Notes: a model not told the origin generated them from the letters alone. A DNA stretch of 64,000 bases from Branchinecta lynchi (GCA_023053575.1 JAKZAP010000014.1:14968938-15032937); one strand, 5' to 3'. Shown: positions 1 through 12,200, counted from the first letter of the stretch. Numbers and translations are program-made.

Positions 1-199
1 ATCCCCTTGTAGTTGTACAGCATGTTGGACAACAGCTTAGACGCAGCTGCGACTGAAATCCTCTCCTTATTCCTAAGTTCGTACAGTCTGCACTGTCGGG
101 AAAGAACACGCTCCCAGTAGGTGCAGTCAGCTGCACCACCAGCCATAGTGCCAACCATATAGTCGTTAATAACAATGACTTTTTCGACTGACCGGGAAC
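1..199 (-). CDS. PSMB5: PSMB5 exon 3, cut by window edge
   Basis: The acceptor is TTCCAG. It encodes Lys33 (SVEKV), the S1-pocket Met45 and the [10 protein letters not shown] loop, and runs off the window at NYKG. Confidence 0.95.
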
Positions 200-3100
200 C
201 TGGAAGAAAATCATGTTTGAATGTTAGCTGAACCCCTCCGGAAGGTTAGAGCAAACATGACTCCTATATCATATTCCTACTAGTTTCCTAGGCCTTCCAT
301 AACTTCCCATTTTCTCCTACTCCCCAGATAGCTTTTCACGCGAGATCTACCTTATGCTTAAGCAGGCAGAGTGACTAATATGAGAAATACATTTGCCAAA
401 ACTTACTGTCTCTTGATTTTTGCTGGTGCTATAAGGATACTGTCAGCCACGGGCGTCACGACTGGGGGGGGGGGGGTGCCCCACCCAATGCGGTCGGCCA
501 GTCGGCAAAAAATAACCGAGTCGGCACGAAGCACCGCGATTATTCGTCAAAACAGTTGATTTTTTCATAAAAACATCGTTTTTTCTGAAAATTAGTCGAT
601 TTTTCGTCAAAATAGTTGGTTTTTCTGAAAATCAGTTGATTTTTCTGAAAATCAGTGAATTTTTCTGAAAATCAGTCAATTTTTTTCCAAAATGTAATTT
701 TTGTTGTTGAAAACAGACGTTTTTTCTGCAGAAAATGTCAGTAAAAATTATCAGCCAGTCGGTAAATGCCTCGTCCCCCCCCCCCCCAAAAAAACACATT
801 TTGGCTAGTAACAGCTCTGCAGTCAGCTGATATTTTTATTGGAGTCCCCTGAAAACTATATCTGGAATTCAAAAATTGAAACTACAAGCTGTATCTTCTT
901 CTAATGACTCTGGAGATGTAATTTTTTTGAAGACTTCACCCATGTAGATAAAGAGTCACCTTTGACTCACAGGACAAAACTGAGAAGCGAACCAGAAGTC
1001 TTTTGGGTAGGCAAAAATGGAAGAGAAAGCTGAGGACTGGTTTATGGTGTTTGGAACAAAAAGACCTGAAACACCACTGTCAAATTTACAGAATGAAACG
1101 CATTTCCATACAAATCTGTCCCCTGACGAAGCATGAAACAGAAAACTGAGCTGACACAGTAAGTCTTAAAGGACCCCTCTTGCTTGTTCTGCCTTTTATG
1201 ATATACCTAGCTCCATTTGTGGAATTATAAGCTTCTAAAATCCCCACTTCTCCATTGCTTCGTTTTGTGCCTACGAATTTTGGCGCTTTTTCAGCCATGC
1301 CGAGTTTTGCCCGTCACAGAAAGCAAAGTTTGGCGGAGTCTTTAATGGCCGGTGACAACTCTTTCAAACATAAGGATATGAGAATCTTCTCTTTTTTACT
1401 TCTTTTGTTTACTTAATTTTCCAACTTTTTCACCACAGCGCGTTCAGTTTTCAAACTTTTTGCTCCCACCCGCCGCGTCGGAGAGCAGGAAGGCTTGATA
1501 GTGTCGACAAGCGCTAACAAGAAAATCGCTAATTTCATGTGGAAAGTAATGGTATTTTTGGAAAACTTTTTTTCTGATCCTTTTCATAAGCAAAAGATCA
1601 TTTCTAGTAAGAGCTGTGCTTTAAATGACTCTTGTCTCAACAGCTATACTAGTTGAAAAATCCAGCCAGAAAAAGTAAGATATCTTCACCTGTCTTTTCC
1701 AACAAAGATGATTTCATAATGAGATATGACACAGACTCAAAATATTCCCATGCATATTCCCCCCCCCCCCACCTTTCCCGTGACTGAATAACAGCAATAC
1801 CAACATATGCCCATTGTAATACTTTGTATGATTACTTTTTTGGTCATACTGAATCGGAAGGCCTGAAGACTTTACCTTCCAGCAGCTGAACTTCTACTTT
1901 ACTGTGGGAAAGATACCCTAGATGCCAACTTAACGAATCCCTCTTCACTTACCAATATATGCGCCCCCTGTTGCTCTGGAGTCCACTGCAACCAAGATCC
2001 CTCCTTTATATCTGAAACCAAGAGTGGTGGTACCATGGTTGAAGTGCATCTTAATTCCAGAACTCGCATCTGTCAGGTGTTTCAGAGTCTCACATGGCTG
2101 TGGAAAAAGTAACATGTGCTCTTAACTTTCTTCTACCTACTGAATCAATGTCCAGATCGGGCAAAATGACAAAAGCCCTACAGTCATTAAACCATCTTTG
2201 CTGCAAGTTAAGTGTTTGTACAACTGTTCCCTCACCCTTTTTAAGCTGCTCATCAACATACTAAATCTTTTTTTGCTTGCAAGCATGATTTAAAGCAATT
2301 CCCCTACAAACTTTAAACATAAGCAGAAGCCACAGTTTTCATGATTAGATTCACTGATTTAAATATTACAGCAAAACCCAAACACAGATTACATAAAAAT
2401 ATTGATCAAAATATAACTTGGCTATAAAACTACACTAACAAGTAGCCTAGCCTACAATAGTGGGAGCTTTGGCTAAAATATTTACAGATGCTACAATGAC
2501 ATCTGTTTCTCGAGTTTCGGGTCAATTTGAGGATCAGTGTTGCCATATTCGCAGATTTTTACGACAGACTTTTGGATTTTTTTGCTGGCAGATTAAAATT
2601 TTTAAGGTTTTATTGAACATCCTTGTAAATTGTTGGAGATTTCTTGCAATGAAGCTGGCCCGAAGAGGACCGTTGCCAAGAAGGGCCTAAATACCTGTGG
2701 AATAAATCCATCTAACACAGTAAAGTGTAATTCAGCCGAGATTTGTTCCAGCAATATTGTGGCGCTTTTTTTCAAGAGTCCTCTTTAGGTAGCAGTTAGA
2801 AGAAGACCTGTGCCATATGAAGCCAAAGGCTGGTATACCAGTAGGCTAGTTTAAACTTCATTTAACTTGTCAGTTTAGCTCCATCAAATAGTATAAACGC
2901 TTTATAGAAAAATGTAGTAGAATATAAAATTTCCTCCGGTGTTCATAAAGATTGTCACTGTCATTTTATGAGTCATTGCATAACAGAAGTGAGGCAGTTT
3001 ACTTTATAGACATCGAAAGAAACAGGACTAAATCTGGGCCGCACGAAGGTCTTCTTTTTTCCCAAAACCATATTCCAAGAAATGCTAAAGATCATACTGC

Positions 3101-3902
3101 TTCACAAAAATATACACTTTACCCAATTAAAACCACAAAAAAGCCGGTCACCCACTCCCTAATAAGATTTCAACTGTTATAATTAAAGGGTAGAGGTCAG
3201 ATACACCTTTAACCACGTACAAGGCAGTGACTGAAGTGCCAAATGGCGGTTATAATATCAATCAATCAATCAGTCAAGTTTATTTTGCAAATAGGTTAAA
3301 GCTAGAAGAGGATGATAGATCTGTCTGTCTATCGCTCTGTCTGTCCAACTCTTGCTAAATTGGACACTTCCAAATAAGCTCAGCCCATGAAAATTGCCAT
3401 GCATCTACAGGACCCTAATCAATGCTCTAATAAACCTTTTCCTAGGATCAAGTAATCTGTGGGAAAGGGGGGGGGGAGTCCTGGATCTTGTGACACACTT
3501 TAGTTCCAAACGGGTGATGCAACTCGAGTGAAACTTGATGTATGGTAGAAGAGATTCCCTGTGGGGGGGCATTGTGGTGGGGGGGGGGGGGAGGGCCGGG
3601 GGAGGGGCAAGTTTATGACATGCACAGGAAACAAATGGAAGGAATGTGGTGAAAACTTGGAAGGTTCAGGGGTCATGTGCCTCAGATGTGCAATTTTGTG
3701 GTCAGGCGGATCGAACTCAGTGAGCTACGTCGGACGGCTGCACAGTAAAACATTTGCTGTGAAAAATTTGAATGCTCACATTTGCATATGGTGGCTTGTA
3801 CAAGGCGGTCAGTTCAACATCTGCGGCATCTTCTTCGTTTTCAAAACGAGGCCTCTGCTTGCTGAATAAGTCTGAAGCTCCATGAATTGCCTGTAGAGCC
3901 AT
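1..3902 (-). CDS. PSMB5: Proteasome subunit beta type-5 (PSMB5), 5' three exons, partial
   Basis: Catalytic beta-5 subunit of the 20S proteasome core, responsible for chymotrypsin-like peptide cleavage in cytosol and nucleus. Exons read on the minus strand are 3780-3902 (ATG at 3902-3900), 1953-2097 and 1-199, with introns of phase 0 and phase 1; the window start cuts the gene. The 63-residue propeptide ends in Gly, and mature Thr1 is residue 64 (TTTLGF). With mature numbering, Asp17, Arg19, Thr21, Lys33, Met45, Gly47 and Ala49 are all in place, so it is an active beta-5 and not a dead paralogue. The third exon carries [17 protein letters not shown] and [17 protein letters not shown], hallmark beta-5 sequence. 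The C-terminal part (after Tyr-Lys-Gly) is outside the window. Position 27 is Gly, where vertebrate beta-5 has Ala; this is a minor difference. Identification is very secure. Confidence 0.95.
448..819. mobile_element. hAT-like non-autonomous element with internal minisatellite
   Basis: It starts CACGGGCGTCAC, ends TAACAGCTCTG, and is flanked by CTGTCAGC (440-447) and CAGTCAGC (820-827), an 8-bp duplication with one mismatch. Inside are a G tract, a C tract and, between about 545 and 770, a degenerate tandem repeat of roughly 20-28 bp built on TTTTTCTGAAAATCAGT. Related sequence with the same GCCAGTCGGTAAA and TTTTGGCTAGTAAC blocks lies at about 27454-27735, and partly at 31533-32067. Confidence 0.6.
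545..770. repeat. Minisatellite (TTTTTCTGAAAATCAGT-type units)
   Basis: About nine degenerate units of TTTTTC(T/G)GAAAATCAGTNGA are visible by eye inside the surrounding hAT-like element. Confidence 0.75.
1166..1624. mobile_element. TTAA-bounded MITE, family C (piggyBac-like)
   Basis: It begins TTAAAGGACCCCTCTTGC and ends CTAGTAAGAGCTGTGCTTTAA. Both borders are TTAA, the target duplication of piggyBac elements. Copies with the same two ends lie at 42627-43143 and, interrupted, at 20129-21085. The short minus-strand frame inside it is not a gene. Confidence 0.6.
1953..2097 (-). CDS. PSMB5: PSMB5 exon 2 (propeptide end and catalytic Thr1)
   Basis: The acceptor is CCACAG and the donor GTAAGT (phase 1). 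It encodes the autocatalytic processing site [11 protein letters not shown] and the [13 protein letters not shown] strand holding Asp17 and Arg19 of the active site. Confidence 0.95.
3258..3330 (-). repeat. LINE 3' end with (TTGA)n tail
   Basis: On the minus strand it reads ...TCTAGCTTTAACCTATTTGC, then AATAAACTTGA(CTGA/TTGA)n. The same terminus recurs at 11848, 52200, 54950 and 62390, so it is the 3' tail of one LINE family. Confidence 0.6.
3561..3615. repeat. G-rich tract in PSMB5 intron 1
   Basis: Long G runs lie within a 55-bp purine-rich stretch. It could form G-quadruplex structure on the plus strand (the antisense strand of PSMB5). Confidence 0.6.
3780..3902 (-). CDS. PSMB5: PSMB5 exon 1 (residues 1-41)
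   Basis: Start exon encoding the acidic propeptide (MALQAIHG start, ends KPPYAN). The donor is GTGAGC, phase 0, and joins the next exon beginning CCA TGT GAG. Confidence 0.88.
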
Positions 3903-4452
3903 TACAAATCAAAATAACCAAAATTGCTGACAAACTGGAATACCCGTTCGGATAGAATCTGGGTTCTGTTTCAGTGATTGTTCTATCAGAATACTAACCT
4001 AGTTTCTATTTGGTCAATAGGTGACATAGCTTTCCTAGATGGCGCATCAAGCGATTTCCAAGTTTAGTGCGGAACTGCCGACTTTTAAATTATTAGTGTA
4101 CAGTACGGGACCCTCAAAAGTGAACGAAAAGGATAACTACGCAGATTTCACTGTTAATTTGCATCGTGGAAGGCCATACCTGGTTGGCCTCGATTCGTCA
4201 ACGAACGAGTGCCTTTCAAAGAACCCTATATCGAACCTGAGCTGTGGCTAAAACCGGAAGCAGCTATAATGCGGGGCAAGAAGAACAACTATGGCTACAA
4301 TTCCTCAGCATTTTCACTTACCGAAATCGAAGTTTTACCCTGCCCTTCGAGATTTAACTTATAAATATCACCGCCAGCTGGAAACCATCCATTTCCCGAG
4401 ACAAGTATAATATCGCGTTCAACAGGGAAGTTCTATCGAGTTTTTTCGACTA

Positions 4453-5493
4453 TGAGCGTGTTCCACCCTACTTACTGGAACGATTCTTCCAGCAGAATAT
4501 CATGCAATGGGCGAATCCGACCAATCACGTTACAGATATTCAAATAATGTATACAACGGATACGTCAGCTAAGATGCTTCTTCAGTCATGTTTCGGCCCT
4601 TCTTGGCAAGGCTGACGAGGACCATCAGGGTTGCCACATCAGAAAAATTTAGAGAGTGACTTTTGGCTGAAAAAAAGAGTGAATTGGGAGTGAAATTTTA
4701 TTTTCATGAAAAAAACATGAAATGGTTATGTTTGGTCGGAATCACTGATGCAAAAATGTATTTGTGCGGAAGAGAAATCAAATACGGTAGGCCAAAGCCT
4801 GTCGAAAAGAAAAGTAGGGGTGCGAATACTTTGTTTAACACCTAATCACCTCGCTTTGCAGGAAAAACAGCGATTCGGGTGCATTTGATCAATGCAAAAC
4901 GTGTAATTACACTGCTGACATGCTTCAATCTTTCGGAAACGCTTGTCCATGGGATAGCACTTTTCCTCCCACTGAAATTAAAATCTAACTCTTTTTTAGT
5001 AAAGACAGAGTGGAATGTCTTCAAATTGAGTTGAATTCCACGTTTATTTTTGTATTTTCTGGAATTGTCGGACTATTGTGCGACAAATCTGGACATCTTC
5101 ATAAATAGAGTGAATTTTATGTCCTACATAGGACAAGAGTGAAAAAAAAAATAGAGTGACAGTTCACACTATCGTGCGACATGTGGCAACCCCGGGACCA
5201 TTCCCAAGAAGGGCCGAACTATCGCTGATGAAGCATCGTAGCCGACGTATCCGTTGTATACATTATTTGAATATATGTTTCAAAGTCAGCTTGGGCTCAA
5301 GGAATATTTATCCACGTTACACAGATGCGTAGTTAGCACGCTTACTACGCTACCAACTCCTGGCATGGTAAGCAAACAGTTACTATTAGTGACTATTTGT
5401 AGAAGGTGGGAACGGTCAGCGTAGTAACTTTTTACGAGGTTGGAACGAAAATAGTAACTAATAGTTACTATTGTCAGAAGGATGGAACACGCA
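4453..5493. mobile_element. GAGCGTGTTCCA-ended MITE split by nested insertions
   Basis: The left half (4453-4537) and right half (about 5312-5493) join to give the same order of blocks as the intact copies at 10233 and 20232: ends GAGCGTGTTCCACCCT and AGGATGGAACACGC, with CACGTTACAGAGATGCGTAG across the junction. About 775 bp lie between: a repeat with TGTATACAACGGATACGTC ends in inverted orientation and, inside that, a TIR element (4629-5191). Confidence 0.6.
4629..5191. mobile_element. hAT-like MITE with GGTTGCCACAT terminal inverted repeats
   Basis: It begins GGTTGCCACATC and ends GCGACATGTGGCAACC. The outer flanks AGGACCAT and GGGACCAT agree at 7 of 8 positions when a few terminal bases are assigned to the element, as in hAT insertions. 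A shorter relative is at 46685-46983. The small open frames inside it do not resemble transposase. Confidence 0.6.
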
Positions 5494-5847
5494 CTATGTT
5501 CCTGACTTCCTAGCCCACTTCTTATGTTAAAAAAAATGACCAGCGTTGACACGTTTTAAGCTGGATGGTTGTCACTTCTCAAAAGACGCCGATGGTCTTT
5601 CCAAAACCGACCGATGAGCTTCGTTGAGGTCCATAGCCGATTTCTTGCATTGTATTCTACTGCTTGTTATTAATACTATCAGCCAGGCAGATCCTAAGTG
5701 ATATGGACATTTTCAGACAAAAAGCATGACTCCACTTCAGAGGCTAGGAAGAAGGGTACTCTCCAATAAATGGCTCTCGATTCGTGTGTAAGACCTGATT
5801 ATACTGACCAATGGCTGAAAACGAGAAAAGTCGGCTAAGGCGATCGT

Positions 5848-5891
5848 CAGCGATGTTTTTCCCGTTCTTGGCAAGGGTCCTCGTCAGGCTA
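5848..5891 (-). ncRNA. Hammerhead-ribozyme-like motif, copy
   Basis: Minus strand: AGC, CUGACGAG, a stem II hairpin, GAAA, then ...AUC-GCUG. Core and stem I (AGC:GCU plus a G-U pair) are kept; stem III bases have drifted. Confidence 0.4.
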
Positions 5892-6124
5892 TTGGAGGAA
5901 GGAAACGAACTTGCAATCAATTAATATTCACAGTCAGCTCGGGCTGAAGTATTTATAAAAGTTGCACCAGGGGGTGGCTGACCGGAGGAGGGTGATGGTA
6001 TGATTTGACACAGTGCATTTCTTCTTCTATATTTGCTATGACCGCTGGTCGTAGTGCAGACACATATCTTACTTTATGCTTTACTTCAGTCATACCTACA
6101 AAATAACACACATTTTGCACTCAA

Positions 6125-6262
6125 TTAAAATGTCGGAACGGGGCGCGTATACAGTTTCCCAAGCTCATTGGCAATACCATTGGTGTTGTCGCGAATATAC
6201 TTGGCGCTGTAGTGGATGTTTCCTTGTCCACCTCGAGCTGCATACCCTCTTGTAACGTCCAC
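6125..6262 (-). CDS. SH3-GHL10 gene exon 9 with stop
   Basis: Encodes VDVTRGYAARGGQGNIHYS to RPVPTF and TAA (6127-6125). GNIHYSAKYIRDN matches the end of GHL10 barrels, so the protein ends soon after the catalytic domain with no extra C-terminal module. Confidence 0.93.
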   Translation of the reverse strand: MDVTRGYAARGGQGNIHYSAKYIRDNTNGIANELGKLYTRPVPTF

Positions 6263-9200
6263 CTAAGGGTAAATGAATCGTATTAAGTCTTTGTTCAAAC
6301 CTGGACTAGCTCTTCCTATTCCAATCTTCAGCTTTTGCTTCATACGAGCCCACTCTCTGTTGTGCTTCTTGCTCAAGACTAGACGAGATTTCAAGTATGA
6401 GACCTACGTAGCAATTAATTTCGAGCCAAATAGATTATAAAAAGGAATAGAGATATCATATATATTCGCAACTGTAAAATATTTACAAGATGATACCTAG
6501 ACTCTTAAAGGACACCTGAACAATGAAACCATACTTGAACACAGCATGGATAATGCATTTACAGACATGGCCAAGGAGAGCATTCTTCTCCTGAGCGTGA
6601 CGATTTCAAAATGGATGTTCGTTTCTGGAGGTCTGCACATGCAGACTTCAAGACAAAAAGCATAATTCATTATTGGAATTGCTTCTAGATATACGTTTGG
6701 GCTTAACTGGTTAACAAATATTCCAGAAGAACGATTGATTGGAGACATTTGTCCATTTCTAAAATTATTCGGTACTGAAATAAGGACAGATGCAAAATGG
6801 AGCAAAAATCATAGCTTGGAAACAGTATTTCGTATTTGGATTGGGTTTTCTGCAGGCAATGTTAATGGAAGTCATACAGATAGCGATGATACTTGGTACT
6901 CTTCATTCAGGTGTCCTTTAATTTATGCCATTACTTTTATATATTTACTGGTTAGTGGTTGTTTTAATGCAGAGAGCTGGATAATCCCGTAGTCGCGGAA
7001 CACGGAAAAGACTGGCATGGAATAAGCAAAGGTTTAGTGACTCTGTAAATAACAACGTGAAAGAAGTGAATGTGAGTCTACTTTAAGGTATCCTCGAAAA
7101 CTACCTTAAATTTACCCCCAAAAGAGGAATTGAACTTTGAGTCTTAGAGCGTGTTCCACCCTCCTAACAATAATAACTATTAGTTACTATTTTTGTTCCA
7201 GCCTCGTGAAAAGTTACTACCTGACCGCTGACTCGAAATACTAACTATTTGCTTACCACGCTCGGGAGCGTGGTAAGCGGATAACTACGGATCTCTGTAA
7301 CGTGATTAGCTGGACTCTCCGTGGAGTGATATATTGGCGAAAATAGAAAAATGTGTTCCAGCCTTGACGCCAAAAAGCAAGAATTCGTGACGTCATGCGT
7401 AGCAACTATGATAAGTAGGGTGGAACACGCTCTCAGTAATAAACATGGGATGGGGGCCTACATTTTATTTAATTTTTCTCAGATTTACCGAAATGGTGCC
7501 ACTGCTTCAGTCTAAGCTCATTGTGAATCACATTTGACTGCTCTAAACAAGATTCATTGTACCGATATTTTGGCCGTTTTGTCAAGGCTCCTCTAAATGC
7601 TCAAGCTACAAAGACGTGCCTGAAAGAGGACCCTTGCCAAGCAAGTCCGAAATATCGCTAAAAATTAGCGGACATCCGTCTGGCGCAGTCAAATAGAAAT
7701 CCTAGTTAAAGCAGAAAATGGTATTTTCAGTTCGTCATTAAAGTTTAAGCGAAAAGGGCTGAGTTAGGACAACCTAGTTACCCATCACTTCTTCAGCTAA
7801 ATTGGCTTGAAGACACACTGAAAATGCGCTACTTCACTGTTCCGCTGGGGTTGACCTGAGAATAGTTTTAGTCTTCGATGATTGGTACCGTCCGCTCACG
7901 CTGTTAGTTTTATTGTGTTTATAAGGAATTTAGTAACGGTCATCAAAAAAAAAGTCTGTCCAAACCCATTCCACTACTTAAAGGTGTACGGCAAGGATCT
8001 GTTCTAAGCCCGGTCATATTTAACAGTGCTGTATATTCTGTAACTAGGTCAATAAGAGGAACTTTCATCCTGGATGGAACAGATCTTACGTTTCATTTCT
8101 TACGCGGACGACCTCCTCCTGATCAGCAGTAACCTTGGTGGCCTACGGGATAATCTAAAATCGATAGGTCACGGTTACAGTAAGATCGGTCTTGACGTGA
8201 ACGTGAGTAAAACTGAGTTTATTGTTTTTGATGAAGTTACGCAAGGGCAAAGCGCAATATCAATCGGAAACCGCAAGAAGTTATGCAAGGGCGACGCCCA
8301 ATATCAATCGGAAACCACATTGTCCGCCAGACGGACTCTCTTAAGTACCTCGGAATAGTTTAAAAATCAAATATTCGGTCTATGAGGACAAGGCTAGTTG
8401 AAAATGTGTGTAAAGCGATGCGTGGCGGCTACGGCCGCTTGGTAAAATGTAAGCACAGTGTCAACCAGTTCGTTTTCGCCCGTCTATTTAATGCAGTAAT
8501 TACACCTTACGTCCTTTATGTTTTCGTCACTCTGAGAATTTTTAAAAATAACAGAACAAAGAAAAATACGCACCACGTACTACAAGTACGCAAAATTTTT
8601 GCTTAGCGTCCCTCTCTGAAGTTCAAACACAGAGTTATCAGCAAAATATAAAATAATAAACCCCGCCGAAAAAATACATAAAATTGAAACAAGTGCTCAA
8701 GCAAGAGCTTTAAATGCTTGCGCACACCATCTACTGACTCGATTCGTGGTATAGAGTTTAGTATTATTTTTAGTGCGTGTATATATTTTCTTTGGTTTCT
8801 TTTCTTCTTTTGTTTTTCTTTAAGTAAGTAAGTAAGTAATTTATTTATGACCCGCCATTTTAAAAAGACAAAATAAACAAAACACATAAACACGCAGAAA
8901 AAGAAGAAGAAAATAAACAAAACACATAAATACGCAGAAAAAGACACTTAATTTTCAATCCTCGGTCAGGAAGCAGGTCAGGAAGCTTTATGTACTCCGC
9001 TTTTTCCCTTTGTAATAAATATATATATAAACGAATAACCGATTTTCAAATAGTGGAATTTCTGTGGGATTTGTGGTACCTCTATGCGCTTTATTTTTGT
9101 AGTATACCTCTATGCGCTTGTATTTTTGTAATATGCCTTATGAGAAAGATTTATGATTTTTTTTTTTTCAGGCACTACGCAATCTTCACCAATCTCACCA

Positions 9201-12200
9201 CTGCCCACTGAAAAGCCGTTGGGATTAAAAAATTCCCAGGTCATAGTAGAATTTACACTATGGGGACGGTCGCAGATATTCTGAACGTCAGAACTAGAGC
9301 AGATAGTGGAAAATAGTTGTTTGACGATACCCATGTTATTGCATTGTGCTATAAAGTGAAAGAATAAAGATTATTATTATTATTTTGAAAAAATCCCTTT
9401 GCCGAATCCAAATAATTCAGTGTACTCAATTAAATGACACAAAAATAAGTTGGCTTTTCAGTTAAGCTTTAAGAATGAGCGAAATATTGCCAATCAATTA
9501 ATTTAGCAACACCTGATTTGCAAGTCAGCTTAGGCTAAATATTCCCATATTAGGGATCCTTTGAGATTGACTACGAATAAAGTTCGTCTTGTTTTCGATG
9601 CCCTTGATGGGGAGCGAGCTGCAAACTTCAAAAGATAACGCACCTGCATGTTAATTTCCTCAGCAGGCCAGCCGTTATCAGGAACTTTGTAGAGTCCTGT
9701 CGCCCCCATGACGGGGATTCCTAGGGGGTTGGCAGAGGAGCTGGTCCACCAATCAAAAAGGAGATAGTAGCTCTGCGCGGGAGGAGTCACTTGCCAATAC
9801 AACTGTGGGGCGATGAAGTCGATGTCACCGGCCTACAAAATACAGAAAATAGACCAGTGAATCTTAAAGGACCCGTCTTACCTATAATACTAACGCAACC
9901 TACTTCCATAATCACTCCATATATTTCTAACCCGGAAACCTCAATTTCGTATGTACATTCTAAACCCTCTAACAAAACCACGATGATTTTCTCACTTGCC
10001 GTGTGTTGCTACCTTCGATGTGTATCAGGCTGTCGACGGTTGCCTGCGAGAAGTTTTTGCGTCAGTTTTTCGCTACAAGTCAACTGGCCTCGGAAAAGGC
10101 TTAAAACAGCCAAAACCGTGGGTTACTTGTTGAAAGCACTGTTCAAAATCGTATTTCTGCTCGTTTTGGCTATTGCCAAGCATGACGTTTTTTCTGTATA
10201 CCCATGCATTGAAGTGACGAATCAGCATCTTTGAGCGTGTTCCATCCTACTTACCGTAGTTACTACGCATGACGTCACGAATTCTGGCTTTTTGCCGTCA
10301 AGGCTGGAATGGTTTTTCTATTTTCCAGCAGGATATCTTGCCGCGGGCGAAACCCACCAATCACGTTACAGAGATGCGTAGTACTACGCTTACTTCGAGC
10401 ATGGTAAGCAAATAGTAACTATTAGTTACTATTTCGAGAAGGCTGGAACGGTCAGCGTAGTAACTTTTCGTGAGGATGGAACGGAAATAGTAACTAATAG
10501 TAACTATTGTTAGAAGGGTGGAACACGTTCTTTATCAAGTTAGCACAGCCTGGCCAGCCCCGCTTTTGTTGTGCTTTTGAAAACAAAATGTTAATTTTCA
10601 ATAAAACTATTCTACTACTACTACAACAAACCAAACATGCGAAGCTTTCTGATCGGTGTCCATCGGTCATCCACGTGACTGCAAGGTGCAAACTCACATG
10701 ATGTTTCCCAAGTTTTGTCTGAACAGCCAACAAGATGTTCTTGCTTCAGTTCAGATAAGAAAATCAGCTTATTGATTTCTGGAGTTCGGGCACCCTTCTT
10801 AAGGCTAAATTTTGTCAACAAAAACAAAAAAAATGCTCAGGTCTACTTTAATGGCTGAATGGTTTTCAACTGTTCTGCTACCTAAAGTACTACTAAAATA
10901 CACCAAGATCAGGAATGGATATCTTCAGTAATCTTCACTGTTATAATTATATTTATCGATACGTACCACAAGCCACGCCTTGGCGTCGGCAAAAATTTCC
11001 GAATACGGGTCAAATCCAGCGATGGGCGACGGCATGCCTCCGGGAGCACCAGGTCGGTAAATCCCGAACGGACTGATACTGAACTTGGCAGCTAAAAGTA
11101 AAATCCTTAAATACTTTGCACGAGTTAGTCCGCAACCGTGGAACAAACCCTTTGTGATTGTCAACATTAGAAGGCGATTCTGGCGGTCTGGAAAGCTCCG
11201 CGAGCTTATGCGCCAGCTGTTCATGCGACTTTGGCTAAAAGCCGCTTCGCTTTCCAAATCCATTCTCGTGATCCACTAGTTTCCACCAGCACTTGGAAAG
11301 TGAATCCACTTCGCGAGTGGAAAGTGATCTTGGCAAGTCAGCGAGAAGTTGTAAAGGCGCAACTGAGGCTCAGCGACTTTTTGCTTGTTCTTGCGCTCGA
11401 GGGATTCTCGCTTTGCTTCTCGGAAAGCACCAGAATGCGAGTCAGCGAGAAGTTGTAAAGGCGCAACTGAGGCTCAGCGACTTTTTGCTTGTTCTTGCGC
11501 TCGAGGGATTCTCGCTTTGCTTCTCGGAAAGCACCAGAATGCGAGTCAGCGAGAAGTTGTAAAGGCACAACTGAGGCTCAGCGACTTTTTGCTTGTTCTT
11601 GCGCTCGACGGATTCTCGCTTTACTTCTCGGAAAGCGAATCCAAGAGATCACCAAAATCGCCCTTAGGAACAAGCCGTGATGATCTCCCCATAACTATAG
11701 CAACATGGTGTCATGGCACCATCATAAAATACCATTTCAGACGAACTTTGATGAAGCGGGATCTGGTGAAAAGGGTTCTTTCGTGAAAAAGTCAAGGTCG
11801 TTGCTAACGATATGATTGTCGAGCGTTCAAGCGTTGAATATGATGAATAGTTCAATCAATCAATCAATCAAGTTTACTCCGAATAGCTAAAAGCTAGAAA
11901 AGGAATACAAATTTACAAAATACACAGACACACAAGAAACAAATTAACTAATACATTACAAGAAATTACCAGAAATAAATGATGGAATGAAACTACGTAA
12001 AAATTGGGTAGAAGAATTAGCGGGATATGGGGAAAACTTATTGCCAGTATTCCTTTCGGACCGACGCACGGAAGACGGGAGGGGAGGGGGGAATAGATGG
12101 GTCATCTGGGGACAACACGTTATCTTAGCTCCAAATTTGTTTGAAAGAGTATTTCACATAGTTCACGTAACAGGAGATTAACTTCAGCCCTCTCCCCCCG

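Larger units (their letters stand above)
200..1952. other. PSMB5 intron 2, repeat content
   Basis: No coding sequence is seen. It holds a hAT-like element with an internal minisatellite (448-819) and a TTAA-bounded element (1166-1624); a C-homopolymer is near 1760. Confidence 0.7.
3903..6124. other. Intergenic region between PSMB5 and the SH3-GHL10 gene
   Basis: No recognised gene. Most of it (4453-5493) is one MITE split by a hammerhead-motif repeat that is itself split by a hAT-like element. A 70-codon open frame (4039-4251, plus) right upstream of PSMB5 has no recognised similarity. Another hammerhead-type copy is at 5848-5891. Confidence 0.6.

Noticed and set aside
11231..11786. Open frames of 75-133 codons with repeated SFCSCARGILALLL-type text
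   Set aside because: Produced by the 104-bp tandem repeat read in different frames; no independent coding support.
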